5,965 bases of DNA from Methanobacteriota archaeon (GCA_023409695.1 JAEYQZ010000084.1:1-5965), one strand, 5' to 3'. Shown: positions 1-5,614, counted from the stretch's first letter. The notes: generated from the sequence alone by a model not told the origin. A program made the numbers and translations.

Positions 1-73
1 GCAAAAACATTCCTTACATGAGTGATAATAAAATATATTTACTTCATTATACAAGTTAATGTACTTATCAATT

Positions 74-87
74 ATTTTTAATATATT
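74..87 (+). promoter_or_regulatory. Candidate archaeal TATA box for the phosphoesterase gene
   Basis: ATTTTTAATATATT lies about 60 bases before the ATG at 144, which would place transcription start near 105-112 and give a leader of roughly 35 bases. A second T/A-rich element, TTTTTAAAT around 110-118, would instead put the start almost at the ATG and make the mRNA nearly leaderless. That would fit the lack of a Shine-Dalgarno site next to this ATG. The sequence alone cannot decide between them. The same 14-mer recurs before the gene at 5911. Confidence 0.4.
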
Positions 88-143
88 CATAGATAGCAAG
101 AAAATATTTTTTTTAAATCAGGATCAAAATATCAAAGATTTAC

Positions 144-872
144 ATGAAAACCAATGAGATATACTGTGCAGAAATTGTTGACTCAGCTCTGCTTATTAAA
201 GATTGTCTGGTTATATCAGACATTCATCTGGGTTATGAATATGCCTTAAATAGGGAAGGCTTTATGATCCCCAGATTTCAATATAAAAAGATTATAGATA
301 GACTTAAAGAAATTATAGATGCTTCAAATGCCAGTAAAATTATAGTTAATGGCGATTTAAAACATGAATTTGGTAAAATCAGCAAACAGGAATGGAACGA
401 AGTTATAGACTTCATTAAATTCCTTAAAGAACATTTTGATGAAATAATCCTAATTAAGGGAAACCATGACAATTTTACAGGTTTTATAGCTGAAAAGTGC
501 GGCCTGGAGGTATATGAAAATTACTCTGTAGAAAATTATATTATAATGCACGGTGATAAAATACCTGATGATTTTGATGAAATGGAAGAAAATATAGTAA
601 TTATTGGCCATGAACACCCCAGTATTGGGCTTCGAAGTGGAGAAAGGGTGGAAAAGGTAAAATGTTTCTTAAAAGGCAAAGTAAAAGATAAAAAGTTTAT
701 AGTAATGCCTTCTTTTAACTTTATAACTGAAGGTTCTGACTGCCTGCAGCAAAAAACTATTTCTCCATTTTTAAAAGATGTTCCTTTAGCTGATTTTGAA
801 GTGTTTGCAGTTGAAAACTTTGAAGTCATGAATTTTGGGAAGATAAAAAATTTATTGAATATGAAAATATAA
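144..872 (+). CDS. Archaeal SbcD/Mre11-related metallophosphoesterase
   Basis: A 242-residue calcineurin-like phosphoesterase predicted to bind two metal ions (Mn2+ usual in the family) and cleave phosphodiesters, probably in nucleic acid. The metal-binding motifs appear in order: D26-x-H28 (SDIHLGYE), G70-D71, G106-N107-H108-D109, H136-G137-D138 and G155-H156-E157-H158. The C-terminal MPSFNFITEG also fits the archaeal SbcD-related family (the TIGR00024 type). The length is normal, and the Mre11 capping and Rad50-binding regions are absent, so it is not Mre11 itself. ATG144 is the first start after an in-frame stop at 114-116; no Shine-Dalgarno site sits close to it, and AGG at 120-122 is too far away. 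An Lhr helicase follows 273 bases downstream on the same strand. Bacterial MPE proteins clustered with Lhr are Mn-dependent DNA nucleases, so a nuclease role is inferred. The family is secure; the substrate is not known. Confidence 0.93.
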   Translation: MKTNEIYCAEIVDSALLIKDCLVISDIHLGYEYALNREGFMIPRFQYKKIIDRLKEIIDASNASKIIVNGDLKHEFGKISKQEWNEVIDFIKFLKEHFDEIILIKGNHDNFTGFIAEKCGLEVYENYSVENYIIMHGDKIPDDFDEMEENIVIIGHEHPSIGLRSGERVEKVKCFLKGKVKDKKFIVMPSFNFITEGSDCLQQKTISPFLKDVPLADFEVFAVENFEVMNFGKIKNLLNMKI

Positions 873-924
873 TTCTCTTTTAATCAAATATTATAAAAAA
901 GACAATAATGGAACAGAAATAATG

Positions 925-942
925 AAGAATTAATTCTTTTTT
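925..942 (+). terminator. Possible weak terminator after the phosphoesterase gene
   Basis: The 14-base palindrome AAGAATTAATTCTT (925-938) ends in a run of six T (937-942), 53 bases after the stop codon. The fold would be only 5 bp with a 4-base loop, so the U-run is the more credible archaeal signal. If it works, lhr is not simply read through from the phosphoesterase gene. Confidence 0.35.
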
Positions 943-1202
943 AGTAAATTAAAGAGATTAAAGGATAAAAATGATAAGAAGACATACAAAAATCTATAAA
1001 GACGCTGAAATTAGAGCAAATTACTATTTTTCACTAGTTTAACTTAAAATCACTACAGCAAGAATATTAACATATGGAATGTCATGAATATTAAATAAAG
1101 ATATAATTATCTCAAGATTAGTAATTAAAGTCAATAAAGGATAAAATGATAGAAAGACAGACAAAAATATATAAAGACTCTGAAATTTATAAATTATTAC
1201 AT
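943..1202 (+). repeat. Direct duplication of the lhr translation-start region
   Basis: Bases 943-1027 are a diverged copy of 1120-1202, offset by about 175 bases. With two one-base gaps, 23 of 26 leader bases and 37 of 42 coding bases match, including the AAAGG ribosome site and the ATG. After codon 14 the alignment continues only weakly (a shared AAATTA) and needs a 2-base gap. A short ATGGAA match at 908 and 1075 suggests the repeat unit may begin further upstream, giving an old tandem duplication of about 170 bases. Confidence 0.75.
971..1042 (+). pseudogene. Truncated, frameshifted copy of the lhr N-terminus (or a 23-residue upstream ORF)
   Basis: A 23-codon frame starts with MIRRHTKIYKDAEI, against MIERQTKIYKDSEI at the start of the helicase: 11 of 14 residues are identical. 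It has the same AAAGG ribosome site six bases before the ATG. After codon 14 a 2-base length difference relative to lhr shifts the frame, and the copy ends at TAA 1040-1042, about 100 bases before the real lhr start. The simplest reading is a decaying remnant of a partial duplication. It could still be translated as an upstream peptide affecting lhr, because its ribosome site and ATG are intact. Nothing in the peptide suggests a function of its own. Confidence 0.55.
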
Positions 1203-3731
1203 CCATGGGTCAAAAAATGGTTTAAAAACAAGTTTGATGGATTTACAGAATCTCAAAAGCTTTCCATTATGGATGTGCACAAAGGTAACAACATCCTTAT
1301 TTCATCACCTACTGGATCTGGGAAAACACTTACTGCATTTCTTTCAATTATAAGTCAGTTAACCATGCTTTCCGACATGGATAAGCTCGAGGATAAGGTT
1401 TATTGCATTTATATTTCCCCATTAAAGGCACTCGATAACGATATAGAAAAAAATATCGATGAACCTTTACGTGAAATTGAAAAGATTGCAGGAAAAGAAC
1501 TTGGAATTAGAAAGGCCGTGAGAACAGGTGATACAACTCAATATGAACGGACAAAAATGCTTAAAAAGCCACCGCACATATTGATTACAACTCCAGAAAC
1601 ACTGTCAATCCTTCTTTGTGCCCCTAAATTTAGGGAAAAAATTAAAGACGTTGGATACGTTATAATAGATGAAATTCACTCACTTGCTGATAATAAAAGA
1701 GGAGTACATCTTAGTCTAACTTTAGAGAGGCTGCAAAATCTGGCAGGTAATTTTACAAGGATTGGGTTAAGTGCAACAGTTTCTCCACTTGAAAAGGTGG
1801 CCCATTATCTGGTAGGTTCTCAAGACGGAGAAGTTAGGAATTGTAAAATTGTGGATGTAAATTACTTAAAAAGACTTGATATGAAAGTCTTATGTCCTGT
1901 TGATGATATAATAAACTCAGATCCAGAAGAAATGAACAATGCAACTTATAAACTTTTGGATGAACTGATACAGAACCACAAAACTACTTTAATATTTACA
2001 AATACGAGGAGCGGTACAGAAAGCGTTGTTTTTAACCTTAAAAAGAGATTTAAAGAAAGATATAATGACAGCAACATCATGACTCATCATTCTTCCCTTT
2101 CAAAAGAATTAAGACTTCAAACTGAAGATAAATTGAAAGATGGAGAATTAAAAGTTGTTGTATCTTCAACATCTCTGGAACTGGGAATAGATATAGGGTA
2201 TATAGATTTAGTTATACTTGTAAGTTCTCCAAAGTCTGTTTCAAGGGCATTACAACGTATAGGAAGAAGCGGGCACAAGTTACATGAAAAATCCAAAGGA
2301 AGGATCATCGTAGTAGATAGAGATGACCTCGTGGAATGTTCATTGATACTTAAAAATGCTATTGAAGGGAAAATAGACGAAATTCATATCCCTGAAAACT
2401 GTCTGGATGTTCTAGCACAGCATATCTATGGAATGGCAATAGAAAGCAAACAGGACATTGATACAATATATGATCTTGTTAAAAGAAGCTACTGCTATAA
2501 AAATTTATCAATAAATGATTATTTAAGCGTTTTAAGTTACTTAGCTGGCGAATATACTGATCTAGAGGATAGATATGTCTATGCTAAGATATGGGTTGAT
2601 TATGACACAAATATGTTTGGAAAGAGGGGAAAATTAGCAAGGATGCTTTATTCAACTAACATAGGTACTATTCCAGATAGGTCCTCTGCAAGAGTTAAAT
2701 GCGCGGGCCAGGTAGTTGGGCAGGTAGAAGAAGATTTTATGGAAAAACTTCAAAAAGGGGACACTTTTGTCCTTGGTGGAAGGATTTATCGTTTTAATTA
2801 TGCTAGGGGAATGACTTTAAATGTTACTCCTTCTTCAGGACCTCCAAGTATCCCTTCATGGTTTTCTGAACAGCTACCCCTTTCATTTGATCTTGCACTT
2901 GAAATTCAACGATTCAGGGCGTTGATGGAAGGTAGATTTGAATATGGCCGCAGTAAAGAAGAAATAATGGATTTCATCCACGAATTTCTTTACGTTGATT
3001 ACAATGCTGCAAATTCAATTTATGAATATTTCAGGGAGCAGTACCTTTACGCAGTAATTCCAAGCAATAAAAAACTTCTTATAGAGCATTATAAAGGTTT
3101 TGGAAATAGAAAATTTGTTGTTTTCCACACCTGTTTTGGAAGAAGGGTCAACGACGCATTATCCCGAGCTGTAGCATATATACTTGCCAAAAAATATAAA
3201 CGAGATATCATGATTTCAATTTCTGATAACGGGTTTTATTTAAGTTCAGAAGGCAAAATAGGAGGTTTAGAATCATTTAATGACCTTACCTCTGAAAACA
3301 TTGAAGAGATTTTAATTAAAGCAATTGATAAAACAGAAACTCTTGCCGGAAGGTTCAGGCACTGCGCAGGAAGAGCTCTGATGATTTTAAGGCATTATAA
3401 AGGAAAACAAAAAAGTGTCTCCAGGCAGCATATCAAAGGTAAAATACTATTAAGTTTTGTCAAGGAACTTGATGAAAACTTTTCAATACTTAAAGAAGCG
3501 AGAAGAGAAGTTATAGAGGATTTTATGGATCTTAAAAATGCAAAACGTGTCTTAAAAATGATTGAAAGCGGACAACTTGAAATAAAACAGATAAATACTG
3601 TAATTCCATCCCCATTTTCGTTTAACCTTGTTGCTCAATGTTATCTGGATGTTTTAAAATACGAAGAAAGAATTGAGTTTATACGGAGGATGCATCAGGC
3701 TGTTATCAACCAGATAAGTGATTCAGGTTAA
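1146..3731 (+). CDS. lhr: Lhr-core type ATP-dependent superfamily 2 helicase
   Basis: An 861-residue 3'-to-5' helicase of the Lhr (large helicase-related) family, acting on DNA and RNA-DNA duplexes in repair or RNA metabolism. RecA domain 1 has a Q-motif-like FTESQ (33-37), Walker A SPTGSGKT (54-61), DEIH (175-178) and SAT (209-211). RecA domain 2 has TNTR (285-288), STSLELGIDIG (341-351) and QRIGRSGH (370-377). A winged-helix region (about 415-530) leads into the Lhr signatures IGTIPD (506-511) and GGRIYR (from 544), then PSWFSE with W572, probably the DNA-contacting tryptophan known from mycobacterial Lhr. The C-terminal DEAD-associated domain includes GRRVN (665-669). The length matches Lhr-core and lacks the long bacterial C-terminal extension. 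ATG1146 follows AAAGG (1136-1140) at 5 bases. Hel308 and Ski2 helicases are less likely because the IGTIPD and DEAD-associated features are Lhr-specific. The gene looks intact. Confidence 0.96.
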   Translation: MIERQTKIYKDSEIYKLLHPWVKKWFKNKFDGFTESQKLSIMDVHKGNNILISSPTGSGKTLTAFLSIISQLTMLSDMDKLEDKVYCIYISPLKALDNDIEKNIDEPLREIEKIAGKELGIRKAVRTGDTTQYERTKMLKKPPHILITTPETLSILLCAPKFREKIKDVGYVIIDEIHSLADNKRGVHLSLTLERLQNLAGNFTRIGLSATVSPLEKVAHYLVGSQDGEVRNCKIVDVNYLKRLDMKVLCPVDDIINSDPEEMNNATYKLLDELIQNHKTTLIFTNTRSGTESVVFNLKKRFKERYNDSNIMTHHSSLSKELRLQTEDKLKDGELKVVVSSTSLELGIDIGYIDLVILVSSPKSVSRALQRIGRSGHKLHEKSKGRIIVVDRDDLVECSLILKNAIEGKIDEIHIPENCLDVLAQHIYGMAIESKQDIDTIYDLVKRSYCYKNLSINDYLSVLSYLAGEYTDLEDRYVYAKIWVDYDTNMFGKRGKLARMLYSTNIGTIPDRSSARVKCAGQVVGQVEEDFMEKLQKGDTFVLGGRIYRFNYARGMTLNVTPSSGPPSIPSWFSEQLPLSFDLALEIQRFRALMEGRFEYGRSKEEIMDFIHEFLYVDYNAANSIYEYFREQYLYAVIPSNKKLLIEHYKGFGNRKFVVFHTCFGRRVNDALSRAVAYILAKKYKRDIMISISDNGFYLSSEGKIGGLESFNDLTSENIEEILIKAIDKTETLAGRFRHCAGRALMILRHYKGKQKSVSRQHIKGKILLSFVKELDENFSILKEARREVIEDFMDLKNAKRVLKMIESGQLEIKQINTVIPSPFSFNLVAQCYLDVLKYEERIEFIRRMHQAVINQISDSG

Positions 3732-3746
3732 GTATATCATCACCTA

Positions 3747-3770
3747 TTTTTTTAAATTTATTCCATTTTT
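3747..3770 (+). terminator. U-tract terminator after lhr
   Basis: A run of seven T (3747-3753) and then five T (3766-3770) begin 16 bases after the lhr stop, with a further T-run near 3801-3806. No strong hairpin precedes them. Archaeal RNA polymerase typically terminates at such tracts, and a fresh promoter follows at 3937. Confidence 0.55.
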
Positions 3771-3936
3771 CCTGCAGTTTACTTTCTGTATCAATCAGTT
3801 CTTTTTAATTTAAATTAAGTTAATAAATACAATTTAAGGCAATAAAAATCAGTTTGAATGATATTAACCACTTAAAATAATTTAATTCTAAAATTTCTGT
3901 CTGTTTTCTAATATTAATTATTCCGTTTTAGCAAAA

Positions 3937-3948
3937 CTTTATATATTT
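3937..3948 (+). promoter_or_regulatory. Strong archaeal promoter (TATA box) for the secreted protein gene
   Basis: CTTTATATATTT contains the consensus archaeal box TTTATATA (3938-3945), preceded by the A-rich GCAAAAC (3931-3937), which fits a TFB recognition element. Start of transcription is expected near 3965-3970, giving a leader of about 50 bases before the coding region at 4022. It is the best TATA match in the window and suggests robust expression. Confidence 0.7.
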
Positions 3949-4007
3949 AAAATGTTACTTTTTAATTGTAGCTTAAAAATAAGTTACATATTTTGGAAGT
4001 AAAATTT

Positions 4008-4022
4008 AAGGAGGTTAAAATG
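4008..4022 (+). promoter_or_regulatory. Near-perfect Shine-Dalgarno site with overlapping AUG-stop and GUG start
   Basis: AAGGAGGT (4008-4015) is fully complementary to the archaeal 16S tail. Four bases later comes ATG (4020-4022), directly followed by in-frame TGA. The productive start is the GTG that shares the G at 4022, six bases from the Shine-Dalgarno site. Only the GTG opens a reading frame, and that frame begins with a signal peptide, so the GTG start is required. Confidence 0.75.
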
Positions 4023-4420
4023 TGAACAAAAACATATATTTGACGTTAAGCGTTTTGTTTATGGTTTTTATTGGTTTTCAATGCGCTCAGCCTGCATCAG
4101 CAGTGAAAATAGTAGATCAAGGTACTCACTACTTCTGGCTAGATAATTCAAAGATGAAAATGGTATGGAAAACTTATCAGTACAATAATAATTTTTTAAA
4201 GACAAAAGCTTTAATTTACTACAAATACAACAACAAGGGAAAATATCATTTAGCCTGGCACGAAGTTATAACAATTGCAAAAGTTACAAAATCAACAGTT
4301 AAAATTATAGACTGGACAAACAGTGATTTTGTCCCGCCAACTACTATAGATTACAAAAAAACAAAATTAACTGCAGCACAATATTACTGGAGAATATACA
4401 GATCCAAGATGCTATACTAA
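4022..4420 (+). CDS. Small secreted basic Tyr/Trp-rich protein, function unknown
   Basis: A 132-residue protein with a clear Sec signal peptide: basic N-terminus (K3), hydrophobic stretch at about 5-19, and an A-S-A cleavage site after residue 27. Cys21 is in FQC, not a proper lipobox, so a lipoprotein is unlikely. The mature part of about 105 residues has no cysteine, no further membrane segment and no cell-wall anchor that I can see. It is strikingly basic (about 18 Lys/Arg against 6 Asp/Glu) and aromatic (12 Tyr, 5 Trp), as in proteins that stick to anionic surface polymers or pack as beta-sandwiches. I do not recognise the family. The gene has its own promoter and ribosome site, and TAATAA tandem stops follow. 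Extracellular or pseudomurein-associated localisation is inferred. Confidence 0.8.
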   Translation: MNKNIYLTLSVLFMVFIGFQCAQPASAVKIVDQGTHYFWLDNSKMKMVWKTYQYNNNFLKTKALIYYKYNNKGKYHLAWHEVITIAKVTKSTVKIIDWTNSDFVPPTTIDYKKTKLTAAQYYWRIYRSKMLY

Positions 4421-4440
4421 TAATTTACTAATTTTGCAAT

Positions 4441-4448
4441 TTCTTTTT
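4441..4448 (+). terminator. U-tract terminator after the secreted protein gene
   Basis: TTCTTTTT lies 21 bases after the TAA stop in very AT-rich DNA. There is no convincing hairpin directly before it, so it would be a simple archaeal U-tract terminator. The hairpin at 4551-4591 may act as a backup for this strand. Confidence 0.4.
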
Positions 4449-4544
4449 AATTTAAATGAATTATAAAATTAACAATTTAATATATAATCAATTAAACTGT
4501 AAAAATAGCTAAAAAACTAATATTTCTTTAAAAATTTTTAATTT

Positions 4545-4591
4545 AAAAAAAGAATTGAATTAGAGACATTCTGTCTCTTTTAATTAATTCT
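4545..4591 (-). terminator. Hairpin terminator between convergent genes
   Basis: AGAGACA (4562-4568), loop TTC and TGTCTCT (4572-4578) form a perfect 7-bp stem. AGAATT (4551-4556) and AATTCT (4586-4591) extend it below an unpaired AT section. Read on the minus strand, the hairpin begins six bases after the stop codon of the acidic protein gene and ends in a run of seven U (bases 4545-4551). This is the form of an intrinsic terminator. It sits between two convergent genes and could serve both. Confidence 0.65.
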
Positions 4592-4596
4592 AGAAT

Positions 4597-4905
4597 TTAC
4601 TCTGCAAAGTAATGTGTAAAGTCATCTGCGTCTACTTCAATGAACCATTGACCATTAGCAGTCATTATAGGAGTTCTGGTTATGACAACTGCAAGATCTT
4701 CAGCATCTACGTCATTATCAGTGTCCATTTTTTCACTAATTAATTTTAAGGCGTCACCTATTGCTTCTTTAGTGTCGAATCCAAGTAACATTTCTCTTAC
4801 ATCCATTCCTACTTCTTCTGACGCGTCTGGATTTTTTGCAACTTCAACACTTTTTAAATTATTGAATACTCTTACTGCAATTGATTTAATTTCGTTATCT
4901 TTCAT
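4597..4905 (-). CDS. Small acidic protein, function unknown
   Basis: A 102-residue soluble protein running toward the secreted protein gene. The frame could open at TTG4917 or GTG4914, but GGTGAT at 4915-4910 is a good Shine-Dalgarno site exactly four bases before ATG4905. The upstream codons are therefore the ribosome site, and ATG4905 is the start. The protein is acidic (about 23 Asp/Glu against 10 Lys/Arg) with no cysteine, signal peptide or membrane segment. The first 70 residues look mainly helical, including a MLLGFDTKEAIGDALKLI stretch. A hydrophobic strand-like part (AVVITRTPIM) and NGQWFIEVDADDF follow near the C-terminus. I do not recognise the family. Stand-alone expression is likely, with a TATA box upstream and a hairpin terminator just after the stop. 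The opposite-strand frame here is Ser/Thr-rich and lacks a ribosome site, which marks it as a shadow. Confidence 0.8.
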   Translation of the reverse strand: MKDNEIKSIAVRVFNNLKSVEVAKNPDASEEVGMDVREMLLGFDTKEAIGDALKLISEKMDTDNDVDAEDLAVVITRTPIMTANGQWFIEVDADDFTHYFAE

Positions 4906-4973
4906 AATAATCACCAAAATAGGTTTCTGTTAATACAATAAAACTCTTTTTATTTAAATACTTTAAGAACAAC

Positions 4974-4981
4974 TATATAAA
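4974..4981 (-). promoter_or_regulatory. TATA box for the acidic protein gene
   Basis: Read on the minus strand this is TTTATATA, the archaeal consensus, about 70 bases before ATG4905; transcription would start near 4950 with a leader of about 45 bases. A second candidate, TATTTAAATA at 4951-4960, would give a shorter leader. The box lies in a short inverted repeat (4972-4993, ACTATA...TATAGT). Confidence 0.5.
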
Positions 4982-5150
4982 AGTTTTTATAGTGAATTAC
5001 ATAACTTTTTAAACTTAATAAATTGAGGTAATTAATTAAATTTAGATTTAATAAATTGGAGCATGTAAATATATTCTTTATAACTCAATCAATCCAAAGC
5101 ATTGGTTATTCACTATAGTTTATGTTTATGGCTTTAACAAATAATATCTG

Positions 5151-5169
5151 TATTTAAAATCATATAATA
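5151..5169 (+). promoter_or_regulatory. Candidate TATA box for the 97-residue protein gene
   Basis: TATTTAAAAT followed by CATATAATA gives two overlapping TATA-like elements 55-73 bases before the ATG at 5224. Transcription would begin near 5180-5190, at or just before the 18-bp palindrome. The position is plausible, but AT-rich DNA makes such matches common. Confidence 0.35.
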
Positions 5170-5186
5170 ACACAAAGTACTTTTGA

Positions 5187-5204
5187 ATTATTAAATTTAA
5201 TAAT
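5187..5204. promoter_or_regulatory. 18-bp perfect palindrome before the 97-residue protein gene
   Basis: ATTATTAAATTTAATAAT is a perfect dyad. It lies between the TATA candidate and the Shine-Dalgarno AGGAG (5212-5216), overlapping the expected transcription start. That is where archaeal dimeric repressors often bind. It is all A/T, so chance is not negligible. Confidence 0.4.
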
Positions 5205-5223
5205 CAAGATTAGGAGCCTGGCA

Positions 5224-5517
5224 ATGTTGGAAAGACTTGATAATATAATATATATGCTTTTAGTAGATTTAAAAGAAGGAAATCCGATAATAAAGTTAGC
5301 TCAAAGGGAAGATACATTTGAAGAGTTCTCCAGAACCAATCTTTATATCTATATAGAGCTTAGCAAAGATTTTAATGTCTCAGTTTCATATTTAGCAGAG
5401 TTAGAACGTTTATTTGGGAGTGGTGTTGGTCTTGTACAGGACAGCAACACCGGCTGTAAAATTTTAAGAACAAAAGTACCTCTTGAAAGCATTAAACACT
5501 TCGAAGAAACAGAATAA
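5224..5517 (+). CDS. 97-residue hypothetical protein
   Basis: A small soluble protein of unknown function. ATG5224 is set by AGGAG at 5212-5216, seven bases upstream, and tandem TAATAA stops close the frame. The sequence suggests an N-terminal amphipathic helix (about 1-17), then a long helical stretch with many acidic and aromatic residues (about 28-64, including YIYIELSKDFNVSVSYLAEL). A glycine-rich turn (FGSGVGLV, 64-71) leads to a short basic strand (KILRTKVPL) and an acidic tail. It has one cysteine (C78), no signal peptide, no membrane segment and no zinc motif. I recognise no domain. The codon use and ribosome site make it a credible gene. The strand, own promoter and downstream terminator point to a single-gene transcript. 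The upstream palindrome allows, but does not prove, regulation by a dimeric DNA-binding protein. Confidence 0.75.
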   Translation: MLERLDNIIYMLLVDLKEGNPIIKLAQREDTFEEFSRTNLYIYIELSKDFNVSVSYLAELERLFGSGVGLVQDSNTGCKILRTKVPLESIKHFEETE

Positions 5518-5565
5518 TAAATTAAATTTCAATTCAACAAGTATTAGTTATAAGTTATAACAAAA

Positions 5566-5602
5566 ATCTCAATCACATCAAGAGATGTTAATAATTTTTT
5601 TT
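5566..5602 (+). terminator. Hairpin plus T8 terminator after the 97-residue protein gene
   Basis: ATCTC (5566-5570) can pair with GAGAT (5582-5586), or CATC (5576-5579) with GATG (5584-5587), shortly before a run of eight T (5595-5602). The stem is weak, but the T-run is the longest in this half of the window and fits an archaeal U-tract terminator. Confidence 0.5.
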
Positions 5603-5614
5603 AAATGAGTTGCA

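Larger units (their letters stand above)
4906..5223. other. 318-base divergent intergenic region
   Basis: No convincing gene is seen. The region carries the promoter and ribosome site of the minus-strand acidic protein gene at its left end, and the TATA box, 18-bp palindrome and ribosome site of the 97-residue protein gene at its right end. Between them are a direct repeat TTAATAAATTG (5015-5025 and 5048-5058) and a 10-bp inverted repeat TATAGTGAAT (4988-4997) / ATTCACTATA (5108-5117). These could be regulator sites or chance in AT-rich DNA. Confidence 0.6.

Noticed and set aside
1..20. Possible minus-strand gene starting at 10 and running off the left edge
   Set aside because: Only three codons are visible (ATG TTT TTG), and the AAGG before the ATG is too close to act as a normal ribosome site.
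278..829. Minus-strand open frames at 278-472 and 536-829 inside the phosphoesterase gene
   Set aside because: They lie wholly within a well-supported gene on the other strand, lack ribosome sites, and have Ser/Ile/Leu-rich antisense-type composition.
2117..2308. Minus-strand open frame within lhr
   Set aside because: It is antisense to helicase motifs V and VI, so codon constraint on the other strand explains it; no ribosome site or domain.
4022..4090. Lipoprotein signal at Cys21 of the secreted protein
   Set aside because: The residues before the cysteine (G-F-Q) do not fit a lipobox, while an A-S-A signal peptidase I site follows at residue 27.
4022..4917. Toxin-antitoxin or effector-immunity pair from the basic secreted and acidic proteins
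   Set aside because: The genes are convergent with separate promoters and a terminator between them, and neither has a known toxin or immunity motif. The charge contrast alone is not evidence.
4682..4933. Plus-strand open frame opposite the acidic protein gene
   Set aside because: It is Ser/Thr-rich as expected of an antisense frame and has no Shine-Dalgarno site, whereas the minus-strand gene has a ribosome site, promoter and terminator.
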